DNA from: Brevibacterium antiquum
Lineage (GTDB): Bacteria > Actinomycetota > Actinomycetes > Actinomycetales > Brevibacteriaceae
DNA: 64,000 bases
NCBI RefSeq assembly: GCF_016107655.1
Contig: NZ_JABASX010000004.1
Location: 186,001-250,000, forward strand
Direction of reading: 5' to 3'
Below are positions 26,041 to 34,651 of the stretch, piece by piece (the first letter of the stretch is position 1; the number at the start of each line of letters is the position of its first letter). The notes beneath the pieces are model-generated. The model made no database searches, was not told the DNA's origin, and saw only the letters and a list, made by a program, of their open reading frames with translations. Position numbers and translations under genes: made by a program.

Positions 26041-27315
26041 ATGTCACGGATCCTCGTACGCATCTGGCGCCGTTACCGGGATACAAAACTCCTTGTGAAG
26101 ATGACAGTCGGCTTCGTGCTGGGGCTGATCGTTGCACTGGCGTTCGGTCAACAGGCTCAAGTGCTGTCACCAATCGGTGACATTCTGCTCAATCTCCTGC
26201 AGCTGGTTGTCATCCCCATCATCATGCTGACGTTGATCGACGCGGTCAACACCACGCAGTCCGGAAGCCTTGTCAGGGTTGCCTTCACGACTTTCGCCTT
26301 CTATCTGCTGACGACCGTCGCCGCCGTCATCATCAGCCTGTCGCTGGCGCTTCTCATCAACCCGGGAACGGGGCTCAAACGTCCTGAGAACGGCGCAGAG
26401 ACGCCTGAACCGCCGTCGTTCACCGACCAGCTGGTTGGAGTATTTCCTGAGAACTTCTTCCAGGCTCTGACCGATGGCAAGATTCTTGCTTTGATCTTCG
26501 TATCCATGATCATCGGCCTCACGCTCGCGGGTATGCGGCGCTCGTCGGACGCGACGGTCTCGGACTTCGGAGACCTGCTGCACAAATTCGTCCTGGCAGC
26601 CAAAGAGATGACGTTCCGCATCCTCGCCGGCATCCTCCAATATGCGCCGTTCGGTGTCTTTGCTCTCGTGGCCAGCGATATCGGCAGTCAAGGATTCGAT
26701 GCACTGGCAGCCCTGGGCAAGCTGACCGGGGCCGTCTATGCAGGTCTGGCTGCGCAGATCCTGCTGATCTACATTCCATTGCTGCTGATCAATCGGGTTC
26801 CGATCGGCGGGTTCTTCCGAATCGCAGGTGAGCCGATGGCCACGGCGTTCACCACCCAGAGCAGTTCCGGCACGATCCCGGTGTCGCTGCAGGCGACGAA
26901 GAAGGCGGGAATCCTCCAGGAGGTCGCTGGCTTTGTGATCCCGCTGGGAGCGACCATCAACATGGACGGCGCAGTCATCCGCCTGGGAGCCTCGGTCGTG
27001 CTGGCCGCCAATATCGCCGGACATGACATGTCCCTCTTCGAACTCGGCGCAATCGTGCTCACCGCCACGTTCGTCTCCATCGGCACTGCAGGAGTCCCCG
27101 GCGCTGGACTCATCGGCCTGACGATCCTGTTGCAGCAGGCAGGGTTGCCACTCGAAACTGTGGCGTTGGTCGCTGGTGTCGACGTGATACTCGGGATGGG
27201 GGCGACGATGATCAATATTACCGGCGACCTCGTCGGAGCCCAGCTCATCGACAAGAGCGAAAAGCGGATCAGCAGGAAACACGCAACCTCGACAACCGAG
27301 GACAGCCCTTCGTAG
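26041..27315 (+). CDS. Dicarboxylate/amino acid:cation symporter
   Basis: A 424-residue DAACS-family secondary transporter (GltP/DctA type). It has the serine-rich re-entrant loop TTQSSSGTIPVS, the NMDG cation-site motif in PLGATINMDGAV, and the second loop IGTAGVPGAG. About eight membrane helices are present. A start with GAAGGAG upstream was chosen. Glutamate, aspartate or C4-dicarboxylates are the usual substrates, driven by sodium or protons; the sequence does not decide between them. A strong bidirectional-type terminator follows 118 nt downstream. Confidence 0.9.
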   Translation: MSRILVRIWRRYRDTKLLVKMTVGFVLGLIVALAFGQQAQVLSPIGDILLNLLQLVVIPIIMLTLIDAVNTTQSGSLVRVAFTTFAFYLLTTVAAVIISLSLALLINPGTGLKRPENGAETPEPPSFTDQLVGVFPENFFQALTDGKILALIFVSMIIGLTLAGMRRSSDATVSDFGDLLHKFVLAAKEMTFRILAGILQYAPFGVFALVASDIGSQGFDALAALGKLTGAVYAGLAAQILLIYIPLLLINRVPIGGFFRIAGEPMATAFTTQSSSGTIPVSLQATKKAGILQEVAGFVIPLGATINMDGAVIRLGASVVLAANIAGHDMSLFELGAIVLTATFVSIGTAGVPGAGLIGLTILLQQAGLPLETVALVAGVDVILGMGATMINITGDLVGAQLIDKSEKRISRKHATSTTEDSPS

Positions 27316-27432
27316 CAGCGTGACTCGCCAACGGGGCCGACCTCCCGAGGGATCGATTCAGAACACCGGGAGATGCATCGATGATGACCGCCTCGGCGCC
27401 ACCGAGGCGAGGGAAGCAGCGCGGCCCCATGG

Positions 27433-27466
27433 GAATGGGAGCGGCAATGAACTGCCGCTCCCATTC
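27433..27466. terminator. Strong bidirectional-type hairpin
   Basis: A perfect 14-bp stem (GAATGGGAGCGGCA and its complement) with a 6-nt loop ATGAAC lies between the convergent symporter and CsbD genes. No long T-run follows on either strand, which is common in high-GC actinobacteria. It can serve both transcripts. Confidence 0.8.
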
Positions 27467-27482
27467 TCAGACCAGTTGCTTC

Positions 27483-27683
27483 TCAGCGCTCAGAGGAGTC
27501 CTTGAGCGAGTTGGCGACGCCGCGAGCGGCGTCCTTGGCTTTTTCGCCAGCCTCTTTGCCTTTGGCCTGGACCACGTCGGCCTTTCCCTCTGCCTGGAGA
27601 GATTCGTCATCGGTGGCCTTGCCGGCAGCGGCTTTTGCCTTGCCCTTGAATTCTTCGGCCTTGTGGGAGTTCTCTTTGCTCAT
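27483..27683 (-). CDS. CsbD-like stress protein
   Basis: A 66-residue hydrophilic Lys/Ala/Glu-rich protein. NSHKAEEFKGKAKAAAGKAT matches the start of CsbD proteins, which have a K(x)KGKxKExxGKxT pattern, and a second basic-acidic helix follows. AAGGAAG precedes the ATG. CsbD proteins are abundant under general stress in many bacteria; their mode of action is not known. A spaced perfect 10-bp inverted repeat lies 30-63 nt upstream and may regulate it. Confidence 0.87.
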   Translation of the reverse strand: MSKENSHKAEEFKGKAKAAAGKATDDESLQAEGKADVVQAKGKEAGEKAKDAARGVANSLKDSSER

Positions 27684-27712
27684 TGTTCTTCCTTTCGGTT
27701 GGGCAGCAGGTC

Positions 27713-27746
27713 ATGACAGATACGAGGACTGCGGCCTATCTGTCAT
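27713..27746. repeat. Perfect 10-bp inverted repeat upstream of csbD-like gene
   Basis: ATGACAGATA and its exact complement TATCTGTCAT are separated by 14 nt. The repeat lies between the MHS transporter stop and the csbD-like start, both on the minus strand. It could be a regulator site for the stress gene or a weak terminator of the transporter. The 24-nt centre-to-centre spacing is a little over two DNA turns. Confidence 0.55.
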
Positions 27747-27782
27747 AATCGCGCCATCAGCAAGGTTGGCGCAAGGGGGTTC

Positions 27783-29210
27783 TCAGATGCTGTCATCAGC
27801 CTCGGCACCATTGTCGTTGAAACCGATGAGCTCATAGCCCATGTCGGCAAGCTCCTCGTCTTCGGAGCCCGGGGGAGTGACGCCGTTGATCGGACGTCCC
27901 GCCGTCTCATTGAAGAAGTGGATGCCGATGAGGCCGATGACCCCGGCCCCCGCGAGGTAGAAGGCCGGGAACAGATCGAACCCGGTCTTCTGAATGACGA
28001 AGGTGTTCACCGCTGCCGTGGTCCCGCCGAAGATCGCGGTCGAGATGTTGTAGCCGATGGCGAAGCCGGAGAACCGCACCTGGGTGGGGAAGATCGCCGG
28101 CAGCGTCGCCGAGACGCAGGACTGCATCATCACCTGCAGCAGCGCGATGATGCCCAGTCCCAGGAATTGGAGCCCGCGGCTTTCGGCGTGCATGAGCATG
28201 AATGCGGGGATGGCGAGGACGATGAAGCCGATCGCCGAGGTGTAGAGCACCGGTTTGCGCCCGATCGTATCCGTGAGCCTGCCCAGCGGACTGACGACAG
28301 CTATCATCGCCAACAGCAGCCCGACGAGCATGAAGTTGCTCGTGACCTCGGAGTGACCCAGAATACCGCTGAGGTAGGTCGGCATATACGTCAGCACCAT
28401 GTACTGCCCGATGTTGAGCAGCACGACGAAGGCCATGAGCATGAGGATCTGTTTCTTGTATCCAGTGAACAGTTCCCGGAACGGTTTGCGGTTGGCCTGC
28501 TGCCGTGAAGTGGTCTGTGAGAACGCCTCCGGTTCGTCGAGCTTCATCCGCAGCCAGAGGGCGATGGCGCCGAGGGGGAGGGTCAGCAGGAAGGGCAGTC
28601 TCCACCACCCGGCCTCCATGCCGTCCGAGCCGACGACGACCAGGAGGATGGTGCAGACGAATGCCGCCGAGGCTGTTCCCGCCAGGGTGCCCATCTCGAG
28701 GAAGGACCCGCAGAAGCCTCTGCGTCTGTCGGGTGCCGATTCTGCCATGTAGACGGCGGCACCGCCGTACTCGCCGCCGGTGGAGAAGCCTTGGACCATG
28801 CGGCACAACAACAGCAGGATCGGTGCGAATGCGCCGAGTGTGGCATAGCCGGGGAGGAGGCCGATGAGCGTGGTCGGAATCGTCATCATGATGATGGTCA
28901 GAACCATCACGTGCTGGCGGCCGACCTTGTCGCCCAGGGGCCCGAGGATGAAGCCTCCCAAGGGCCGGAAGACGAACGACAGAGCGAGAACTGCGAAAGT
29001 GAGGACGACACCCCACTCGCCGGGGAAGAAGGCGCTGGCGATGTAGACGGAGACATAGGAATAGACGCCGTAGTCGAACCACTCGACCGCGTTGCCCAGC
29101 GCTGAACCGCCGATGGCTCGCTTGAGCGTGCGCTTCTTCTCGGGTGGCATCTTGGACATGTCGATGCCATCAGGGGTGGGGATCTTCTCATCGTGTGACG
29201 AATAGTTCAT
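27783..29210 (-). CDS. MHS-family MFS transporter
   Basis: A 475-residue major facilitator with about twelve helices. GNAVEWFDYGVYSYVS at the first helix and GPLGDKVGRQHVMVLTI between helices 2 and 3 are signatures of the metabolite:H+ symporter (MHS) subfamily, which includes ProP-like and KgtP-like proteins. The second half repeats the motif as PLGRLTDTIGRKPVL. The ATG behind AAGGGA was chosen, since the longer frame upstream is a shadow over the P450. Osmolyte or organic-acid uptake is typical for the family; the substrate is not determined. Confidence 0.9.
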   Translation of the reverse strand: MNYSSHDEKIPTPDGIDMSKMPPEKKRTLKRAIGGSALGNAVEWFDYGVYSYVSVYIASAFFPGEWGVVLTFAVLALSFVFRPLGGFILGPLGDKVGRQHVMVLTIIMMTIPTTLIGLLPGYATLGAFAPILLLLCRMVQGFSTGGEYGGAAVYMAESAPDRRRGFCGSFLEMGTLAGTASAAFVCTILLVVVGSDGMEAGWWRLPFLLTLPLGAIALWLRMKLDEPEAFSQTTSRQQANRKPFRELFTGYKKQILMLMAFVVLLNIGQYMVLTYMPTYLSGILGHSEVTSNFMLVGLLLAMIAVVSPLGRLTDTIGRKPVLYTSAIGFIVLAIPAFMLMHAESRGLQFLGLGIIALLQVMMQSCVSATLPAIFPTQVRFSGFAIGYNISTAIFGGTTAAVNTFVIQKTGFDLFPAFYLAGAGVIGLIGIHFFNETAGRPINGVTPPGSEDEELADMGYELIGFNDNGAEADDSI

Positions 29211-29281
29211 TCCAGTCCCTTCTTCGCTGTCTACGGTTCCCGCTCGCGCCTGTCCGGCACCTCTGATCAGATACTCGCCCC

Positions 29282-30532
29282 TCAGATGTCTGAACCCGGT
29301 CTGCCTGAGTAGTGGAAGACGAACCCGCTGCGCGGCAGTGCGGGGAACTGGTTGAGGGGAATGGACAGGTCCTGCGTGGGCACGTCGAGTCCGCTGCTGA
29401 CCAGCAGACGCACGGCTCGTTTGAGGATTTCGACCGTGCTCCATTCCCCGGGGCAACGATGATTCGCGGAGTGCCTGCCGGCACCTTGCGCGATCAGCGT
29501 GTTGGGGTGCTCGTCCCAGCTGAAGCCGCGGAAGCGCTCGGGCTGAAAACTGTTGGGGTCCGTCCACAGTCTGCGATCGTGACAGGTGCCGTAGAGGTCG
29601 AGGATGACACGGTCGCCTTCGTCGAACCGGTGCCCACGCCAATTGAAGGGCTCACGGACTCTGCCCGGGACTGCCGGGAAGAACGGGTAGAAACGGCGGA
29701 CCTCCTGGACGAATGGTTCCAGATCGGTCTCGTCACCGGAGGCGAACGTATCACGCCAGCGCGGATGGTGAACGAGAGCGACAGCGGCGAAGACGATGAA
29801 GCGGGCAACCGCCGCAATCGGACGCAGGATGTTGATGAGTTCGACTGCGGCCACCTCGGCGGAGAGCTCCTGGCCAGCGGAATCGGTGTGATGGGCGAAG
29901 ACGAAGAGTGCAGAGCCCGGCGCCGGTGACAGAGCCCCCTGACGAACCTTCTCGATGAGACTGGCCGCCCAGGTTTCGGTGCCGCGTCTGCGCCACTGCG
30001 CATACCAGTTCGCAGGGCCGGCTTTGGCAACGTGATCGATCATCATGCCCAGTTCACTGCTCAGTTTCCGGACATCGGTCGCCTCCAGGGGAACCCCCGC
30101 CCACCGGCAGGCTGTGCGAGTCAGCACGTCCCGGGCGAAATCATGAAGAACGATGCGTCGTGGCCCAGGACGCGTTTCCAGCGTCTCGGCCCACTCTTCG
30201 TCGAAGATCTCCCCGAGGCCGGACATCGCGTCCTCGCCCATCAGGGACAGGAACGCCTGCTTTCTCCGGTGGTGCTCGACCCCGTCCAGAGCTTGGACTG
30301 ACCCCTTGTCCTGCAGCAGGTGCTGAACACTCGGGGGCACGGCGGCCTCACGGGTGAACCGATTGCCCTCGTAGAAGAGCCCAGCTGCTTCCTCGCCCCG
30401 GATGAATGTGGTCGGCTGAAGGAACAGTCGCGTGGTGAAGAGATCGGTGTCCCATGTGTCACAGCGAGAGGAGACGAATGCGTATCCCTCGTTGAGGAAG
30501 GAGGCGGTGCTGTCGAAGGGACGGCGTATCAT
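29282..30532 (-). CDS. CYP152-like fatty acid peroxygenase P450
   Basis: A 416-residue P450 of the CYP152 type, which uses hydrogen peroxide instead of a reductase to attack fatty acids. The heme loop GAGRHSANHRCPGEW carries Cys360. NILRPIAAVARF contains Arg237, in place of the usual acid-alcohol pair, which holds the fatty-acid carboxylate. The substrate-entry segment SVQALDGVEHHRRK has Gln80 where the beta-hydroxylase BSbeta has Gln and the decarboxylase OleT has His, so hydroxylation is favoured over alkene formation. AGAGGAG precedes the ATG, 30 nt behind the Ku gene. Function in this neighbourhood is unclear. Confidence 0.88.
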   Translation of the reverse strand: MIRRPFDSTASFLNEGYAFVSSRCDTWDTDLFTTRLFLQPTTFIRGEEAAGLFYEGNRFTREAAVPPSVQHLLQDKGSVQALDGVEHHRRKQAFLSLMGEDAMSGLGEIFDEEWAETLETRPGPRRIVLHDFARDVLTRTACRWAGVPLEATDVRKLSSELGMMIDHVAKAGPANWYAQWRRRGTETWAASLIEKVRQGALSPAPGSALFVFAHHTDSAGQELSAEVAAVELINILRPIAAVARFIVFAAVALVHHPRWRDTFASGDETDLEPFVQEVRRFYPFFPAVPGRVREPFNWRGHRFDEGDRVILDLYGTCHDRRLWTDPNSFQPERFRGFSWDEHPNTLIAQGAGRHSANHRCPGEWSTVEILKRAVRLLVSSGLDVPTQDLSIPLNQFPALPRSGFVFHYSGRPGSDI

Positions 30533-30562
30533 GCGAACTCCTCTGACTGTTCTTGCTTCGCG

Positions 30563-31471
30563 TTATCCTGTCTTCTTCTTCGCACCCGACTTCGAGGACG
30601 ATGACTTCCCAGACGACGCCTTCCCAGACGACGCCTTCCCAGACGTACTCTTCGCCCCGGATTTGCTCGAGCTCTTCTTCGAGGAGCGTGAGGTGTCGAC
30701 GGATTTGCGCAGCGCCTCCATCAGGTCGATGACGTCGCCGCCGGGTTCTTCGTCCTCGTCCTCGTCAGGGAAGGCCTTCTCCAGGTCGAGGGTCTCTCCC
30801 TTGTCGATCTTCGCGTCGATGAGCTTGCGCAGTTCGTCCTGGTAGTCGTCGTTGAACTCCTCCGGTGTGAAGTCCTCCGAATACGATTCGACGAGTTTGG
30901 CTGACATCTCCATTTCCTTTTTGGAGATCTTCGCCTGGGAGTTCACGCCCTTGAAGTCGACGTCGCGGATCTCATCGGCCCACCGCAATGTCTGGATCAT
31001 GAGCACCTTTCCACACACTCGCAGGATCGCCAGTCGAGTGCGGGTGCGCAGAGTGATCTTCACGATGGCCGTGCGTTCGGTGTCTTCGAGCGTCTGCCGC
31101 AGCAGCAGATAGGCCTTCGGTGTCTTCGACGTCGGCTCCAGGAAATACGATTTCTCCAGCATGATCGGGTCGATCTGATCGTTGGGCACGAACTGGAGGA
31201 CGTCAAGGTCGTCATTCTCATCGGCGGGCAGGGCTTCGAAATCGTCTTTCGTGAGAATCACGCGGTTGTCGCCGTCGTCGTAGGCCTTGACCATGTCGTC
31301 GAACTCAACGACTTTCCCGCACTCCTGACAACGGTGTTGATTGCGGATGCGTCCGCCGTCCTTCTCATGCACCTGGTGCATGCTGACATCGTGGTTCTCG
31401 GTGGCCGAGTACAGCTTCACCGGCACATTGACGAGACCAAACACAATCGATCCGGTCCAAATGGCTCTCAT
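30563..31471 (-). CDS. ku: Ku protein of bacterial NHEJ
   Basis: A 302-residue Ku homodimer subunit that binds DNA double-strand ends and recruits LigD. It starts MRAIWTGSIVFGLVNVPVKL, the hallmark of bacterial Ku, and has HQVHEKDGGRIRNQ and HRCQECGKVVEFDDMVKAYD. The core ends near residue 260. The C-terminal 45 or so residues are a Lys/Ser/Gly-rich basic tail (GKASSGKASSGKSSSS) encoded by tandem DNA repeats; such tails bind DNA in mycobacterial-type Ku. It is divergent from ligD over 158 nt. A longer upstream frame was rejected because it runs into that promoter region. Confidence 0.95.
   Translation of the reverse strand: MRAIWTGSIVFGLVNVPVKLYSATENHDVSMHQVHEKDGGRIRNQHRCQECGKVVEFDDMVKAYDDGDNRVILTKDDFEALPADENDDLDVLQFVPNDQIDPIMLEKSYFLEPTSKTPKAYLLLRQTLEDTERTAIVKITLRTRTRLAILRVCGKVLMIQTLRWADEIRDVDFKGVNSQAKISKKEMEMSAKLVESYSEDFTPEEFNDDYQDELRKLIDAKIDKGETLDLEKAFPDEDEDEEPGGDVIDLMEALRKSVDTSRSSKKSSSKSGAKSTSGKASSGKASSGKSSSSKSGAKKKTG
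30606..30650 (+). repeat. 15-bp tandem repeats encoding the Ku tail
   Basis: Two exact copies of TTCCCAGACGACGCC and a third that diverges after ten bases lie inside the ku 3' end. On the minus strand they encode GKASS units of the basic tail. Slippage here would change tail length without a frameshift. Confidence 0.75.
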
Positions 31472-31629
31472 ACCTCCATTGAAACTCAGTCTCAGCACCT
31501 TGGCTACCCCCATCGGCTGGCCCTGCTGGCCGCCCGACCTGGAAGGGCTCCAGCGCCGAGGTGGTCTCGTCCGTGCCCCCTCGTGCACTCTGCTGTGAGC
31601 GGGTAGCGTACAGACCACAGGAGGTGTCC

Positions 31630-34194
31630 ATGTCACGCCAGGAGCAGAAAGTCACCGTCGACGGGCATCGGTTGACGCTGACCAATCTCGACAAGGTCTT
31701 CTATCCGGAGACAGGCACAACCAAGGGCGAGGTGCTCGACTACTACGCTCGCATTCACGAACACCTGATCCGGCACGCCCATGACCGCATTGCCACCCGC
31801 AAACGCTGGGTCGACGGTGTCGGCACACCGCAGAAACCAGGAGACGTGTTCTTTGAGAAGAACCTCCCCGACTCCGCACCCTCGTGGCTCACATCCCGTT
31901 CCATCCGTCATTCCACCGGATCCAAAAGGTACCCGCTGGTCCAGGACCGTGCGACATTGACCTACCTAGCGCAGATGGCCTCACTCGAGATCCACATCCC
32001 GCAATGGCAGGTCGCGAAGGGGTCATCCGACCCGGGCACCATTGAGTCGACGACACGGCATCCTGACCGCATGGTCTTCGATCTCGACCCCGGGCCAGGA
32101 CGCGAACTGGCCGACTGCATCGAGGTCGCACAGCTGGTGAGAGACCTGCTGACCGGGATGGATCTCGACGCCTACCCGGTGACCAGCGGTTCCAAGGGGA
32201 TCCATCTCTATGCGCCGCTCGATGGATCGGCATCAAGCCAGCAGATCTCCGACGTCGCCCACGAGTTGGCGCGCAGCCTCGAAGCCGATCACAAGGACCT
32301 CGTCGTCTCAGCCATGAAGAAGACGCTGCGAGAGAACAAGGTGCTCATCGACTGGTCTCAGAACTCAGCGGCGAAGACGACAGTGGCCCCGTATTCTCTG
32401 CGCGGCCGGTTCACCCCCACAGTGGCGACACCGCGGACCTGGGACGAACTCGACGACCCGTCCGCTGTCGAGCAGCTGCACTTCGAGGAGGTCCTTGAGC
32501 GGATCGATGACCTCGGCGATCTGCTCGAACCGTTGGCGAAGACTGCCGGCGATTCAGCAAATCCGACCCCCACCTCGGCGGGATCCGCACCCGCTTCGAA
32601 GAAGGAATCGTCGAACTCATCGAAGGCGCCGCGCGACCGCCTGGACATCTATCGGTCCAAACGGGACCCGAAGCACACCAGCGAACCGGTGCCCGAAAGC
32701 CACGGCACCAGCGGGGACGAGCTGTCCTTCGTCATCCAGGAACATCACGCCAGCACCCTGCACTGGGACTTCCGACTCGAACACGAAGGCGTTCTGGTCT
32801 CGTGGGCACTGCCGAAAGGACCGCCCACCGATCCGAAGCACAATCATCTGGCCATCCAGACCGAGGACCACCCGCTCGAATACGGAAACTTCGAAGGCAC
32901 GATCGAGAAGGGACAGTACGGTGCGGGCGAGGTCACGATCTGGGACTCGGGGACCTACGAACTCGAGAAGTGGAAAGAGGGTCGCGAGATCATCGCTGTC
33001 CTCCACGGGGCCGAAGACGGCGGCCTAGGGGGAGAACGACGATTCGCACTGTTCAACACCGGCGCGCACGGGCCGAACAAGGAACCCGAGAAGAACTGGA
33101 TGATCCACCTGACCAAAGACTCATCCACGAACTCGCCGAGGCGGGGCAAACCTTCGACTGAGCCCACCGATTCCAAGCGAAACGGGCCCACGGGCCCCGA
33201 ACGCACCGGTTCCACAGATGCCCAGCCCACTGACATGGCACCGATGTTGGCCAGTATCGGAAGCCTTCACTCCGTTCGCCGACAGGCCGAGGACTGGGCA
33301 TTCGAAATGAAGTGGGACGGCATCCGAGCGCTCGCCTCCGTGCGTGCCGGCACCGATGATTCGTCCGGGTCGATCGCGCTGACCAGCCGCAATGGTCACG
33401 ATATGACGAAGGCCTACCCCGAACTCATCGAGCTCGCCGACTGCGTGGACGCTGATTGCATCCTTGACGCAGAGATCGTCGCACTGGGCCCGGGCAGTCG
33501 CCCCGACTTCGGGCGGCTGCAACGCAGGATGGGGCTGACGCGTGAGAGGGACATTGAGCGTGAACGTGAGCGCACACCGGTGTACCTGATGGTCTTCGAT
33601 GTGTTGAACGTTGATGGCGCTTCATTGCTGAAGACCCCATATCTCGAACGACGCGAACGTCTCTTTGACCTGGTCACCGAGGGCGAGCACATCCATGTGC
33701 CGGCGGCCTTCGAAGGAACTGTCGACAAGGCGATGGAGGCCAGTCGTGAACTCCAGCTCGAAGGCGTCATGGCGAAGCAGACCGACAGCACCTATCTGCC
33801 GGGCCGTCGGACACGGACCTGGGCCAAGCTCAAACATTCCTCGACCCGAGACGTGATCATCGTCGGGTGGCGCACCGGCAAAGGGGAGCGTTCCGAGACC
33901 TTCGCCTCGCTGCTGCTGGCAGCCCACGAAAAGGACGGTCTGGTCTATCTGGGTCGCGTGGGCACCGGCTTCGACGACCACCAGCTGCAGGCTCTGCGGG
34001 CACAGCTCGATCACCTGAGCCGGAAGACACCTTCTCTGGAGGTTCCTGCCGCCGAGTCACGTGATGCGAACTGGGTGCGGCCCAGCCTCGTCGGTGAGGT
34101 CCGATATGGAGGTATCACCGAGGCCGGTCGTCTGCGTCATCCCGTATGGCGCGGACTCCGCGAGGACATCGACCCGGAGGAGGTCACCGCCTGA
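31630..34194 (+). CDS. ligD: ATP-dependent DNA ligase D, polymerase-phosphoesterase-ligase
   Basis: An 854-residue three-domain NHEJ enzyme in the order seen in mycobacteria. The N-terminal primase-like polymerase domain has the catalytic pair Asp151/Asp153 in VFDLDPGPG. The 3'-phosphoesterase domain starts near residue 365 with EHHASTLHWDFRLEHEG. The C-terminal ligase domain has the nucleotidyl Lys561 in FEMKWDGIRA. The linkers are Ser/Pro/Thr-rich (residues about 325-350 and 500-535). AGGAGGT lies just upstream of the ATG. Divergent from ku, with which it acts in end joining. Confidence 0.95.
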   Translation: MSRQEQKVTVDGHRLTLTNLDKVFYPETGTTKGEVLDYYARIHEHLIRHAHDRIATRKRWVDGVGTPQKPGDVFFEKNLPDSAPSWLTSRSIRHSTGSKRYPLVQDRATLTYLAQMASLEIHIPQWQVAKGSSDPGTIESTTRHPDRMVFDLDPGPGRELADCIEVAQLVRDLLTGMDLDAYPVTSGSKGIHLYAPLDGSASSQQISDVAHELARSLEADHKDLVVSAMKKTLRENKVLIDWSQNSAAKTTVAPYSLRGRFTPTVATPRTWDELDDPSAVEQLHFEEVLERIDDLGDLLEPLAKTAGDSANPTPTSAGSAPASKKESSNSSKAPRDRLDIYRSKRDPKHTSEPVPESHGTSGDELSFVIQEHHASTLHWDFRLEHEGVLVSWALPKGPPTDPKHNHLAIQTEDHPLEYGNFEGTIEKGQYGAGEVTIWDSGTYELEKWKEGREIIAVLHGAEDGGLGGERRFALFNTGAHGPNKEPEKNWMIHLTKDSSTNSPRRGKPSTEPTDSKRNGPTGPERTGSTDAQPTDMAPMLASIGSLHSVRRQAEDWAFEMKWDGIRALASVRAGTDDSSGSIALTSRNGHDMTKAYPELIELADCVDADCILDAEIVALGPGSRPDFGRLQRRMGLTRERDIERERERTPVYLMVFDVLNVDGASLLKTPYLERRERLFDLVTEGEHIHVPAAFEGTVDKAMEASRELQLEGVMAKQTDSTYLPGRRTRTWAKLKHSSTRDVIIVGWRTGKGERSETFASLLLAAHEKDGLVYLGRVGTGFDDHQLQALRAQLDHLSRKTPSLEVPAAESRDANWVRPSLVGEVRYGGITEAGRLRHPVWRGLREDIDPEEVTA

Positions 34195-34212
34195 ACCAGG
34201 AGGGGGTCGAGC

Positions 34213-34383
34213 ATGTTCTCCCGCAGGCCACGTCGGTCACAACGGGGGTTACGAGACTCCGAGGAGACTGTTAATGTGACGGCACCGGGACAGTACGGAA
34301 CCTTCAGAGAGCACCGTGCTGACCAAGATCGCAATGAGTCTGATGATCGCGGATGCGGCATCAGTGAGAAGAGGCGACGATGA
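34213..34383 (+). CDS. Possible 56-aa Arg-rich small ORF
   Basis: A 56-codon frame starts 9 nt after AGGAGGGGG, one of the strongest ribosome-binding sequences in the window. Its stop overlaps the ATG of the next small protein gene (ATGA). The product is Arg-rich (MFSRRPRRSQRGLRDSEE at the start) and resembles nothing that I know. Composition of this kind also arises by chance in GC-rich DNA, so coding is only possible. The site could simply couple ligD to the next gene. Confidence 0.3.
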   Translation: MFSRRPRRSQRGLRDSEETVNVTAPGQYGTFREHRADQDRNESDDRGCGISEKRRR

Positions 34384-34562
34384 CGAATGATCGAGAAACC
34401 GAGAGCATGGAGAAGACCCTCAACACTGTTCCCGATGAAGCGCCGCACGATGTTGCTGAAACTCCCGGAACAGATCACTCCACCAAGGAACACGATGATG
34501 AGTTGGTCGATGAATGGGAAGACGAATCTTTTCCCGCAAGCGACCCGCCAGCGCATTACTGA
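34380..34562 (+). CDS. Small acidic protein with C-terminal SFPASDPPAHY motif
   Basis: A 60-residue, strongly acidic, probably disordered protein ending DELVDEWEDESFPASDPPAHY. The ESFPASDPP ending recurs in small actinobacterial proteins of unknown function, often near stress-type dehydrogenases, which is how it is placed here. GAAGAGG lies upstream of the ATG. It precedes an SDR gene by 89 nt and is probably part of the same stress-related run. No function can be given. Confidence 0.75.
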   Translation: MTNDRETESMEKTLNTVPDEAPHDVAETPGTDHSTKEHDDELVDEWEDESFPASDPPAHY

Positions 34563-34651
34563 CCAGCTCATCTCTCACCAGGCGGCTTATCTCTCAACAG
34601 ACCCTGGCCAGCCGAAGCGAATCGACCACCAGTTGAAAGGGGCCACAGCTC

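Noticed and set aside
26167..27282. 371-codon minus-strand frame opposite the dicarboxylate symporter
   Set aside because: Its product is Asp/Arg/Gln-rich and membrane-free, typical of a reverse-strand shadow; the symporter has the NMDG and serine-rich motifs.
29211..29642. N-terminal extension of 144 codons for the MHS transporter
   Set aside because: It lies in the P450 gene in another frame; the ATG at 29210 has a ribosome-binding site and starts the family sequence.
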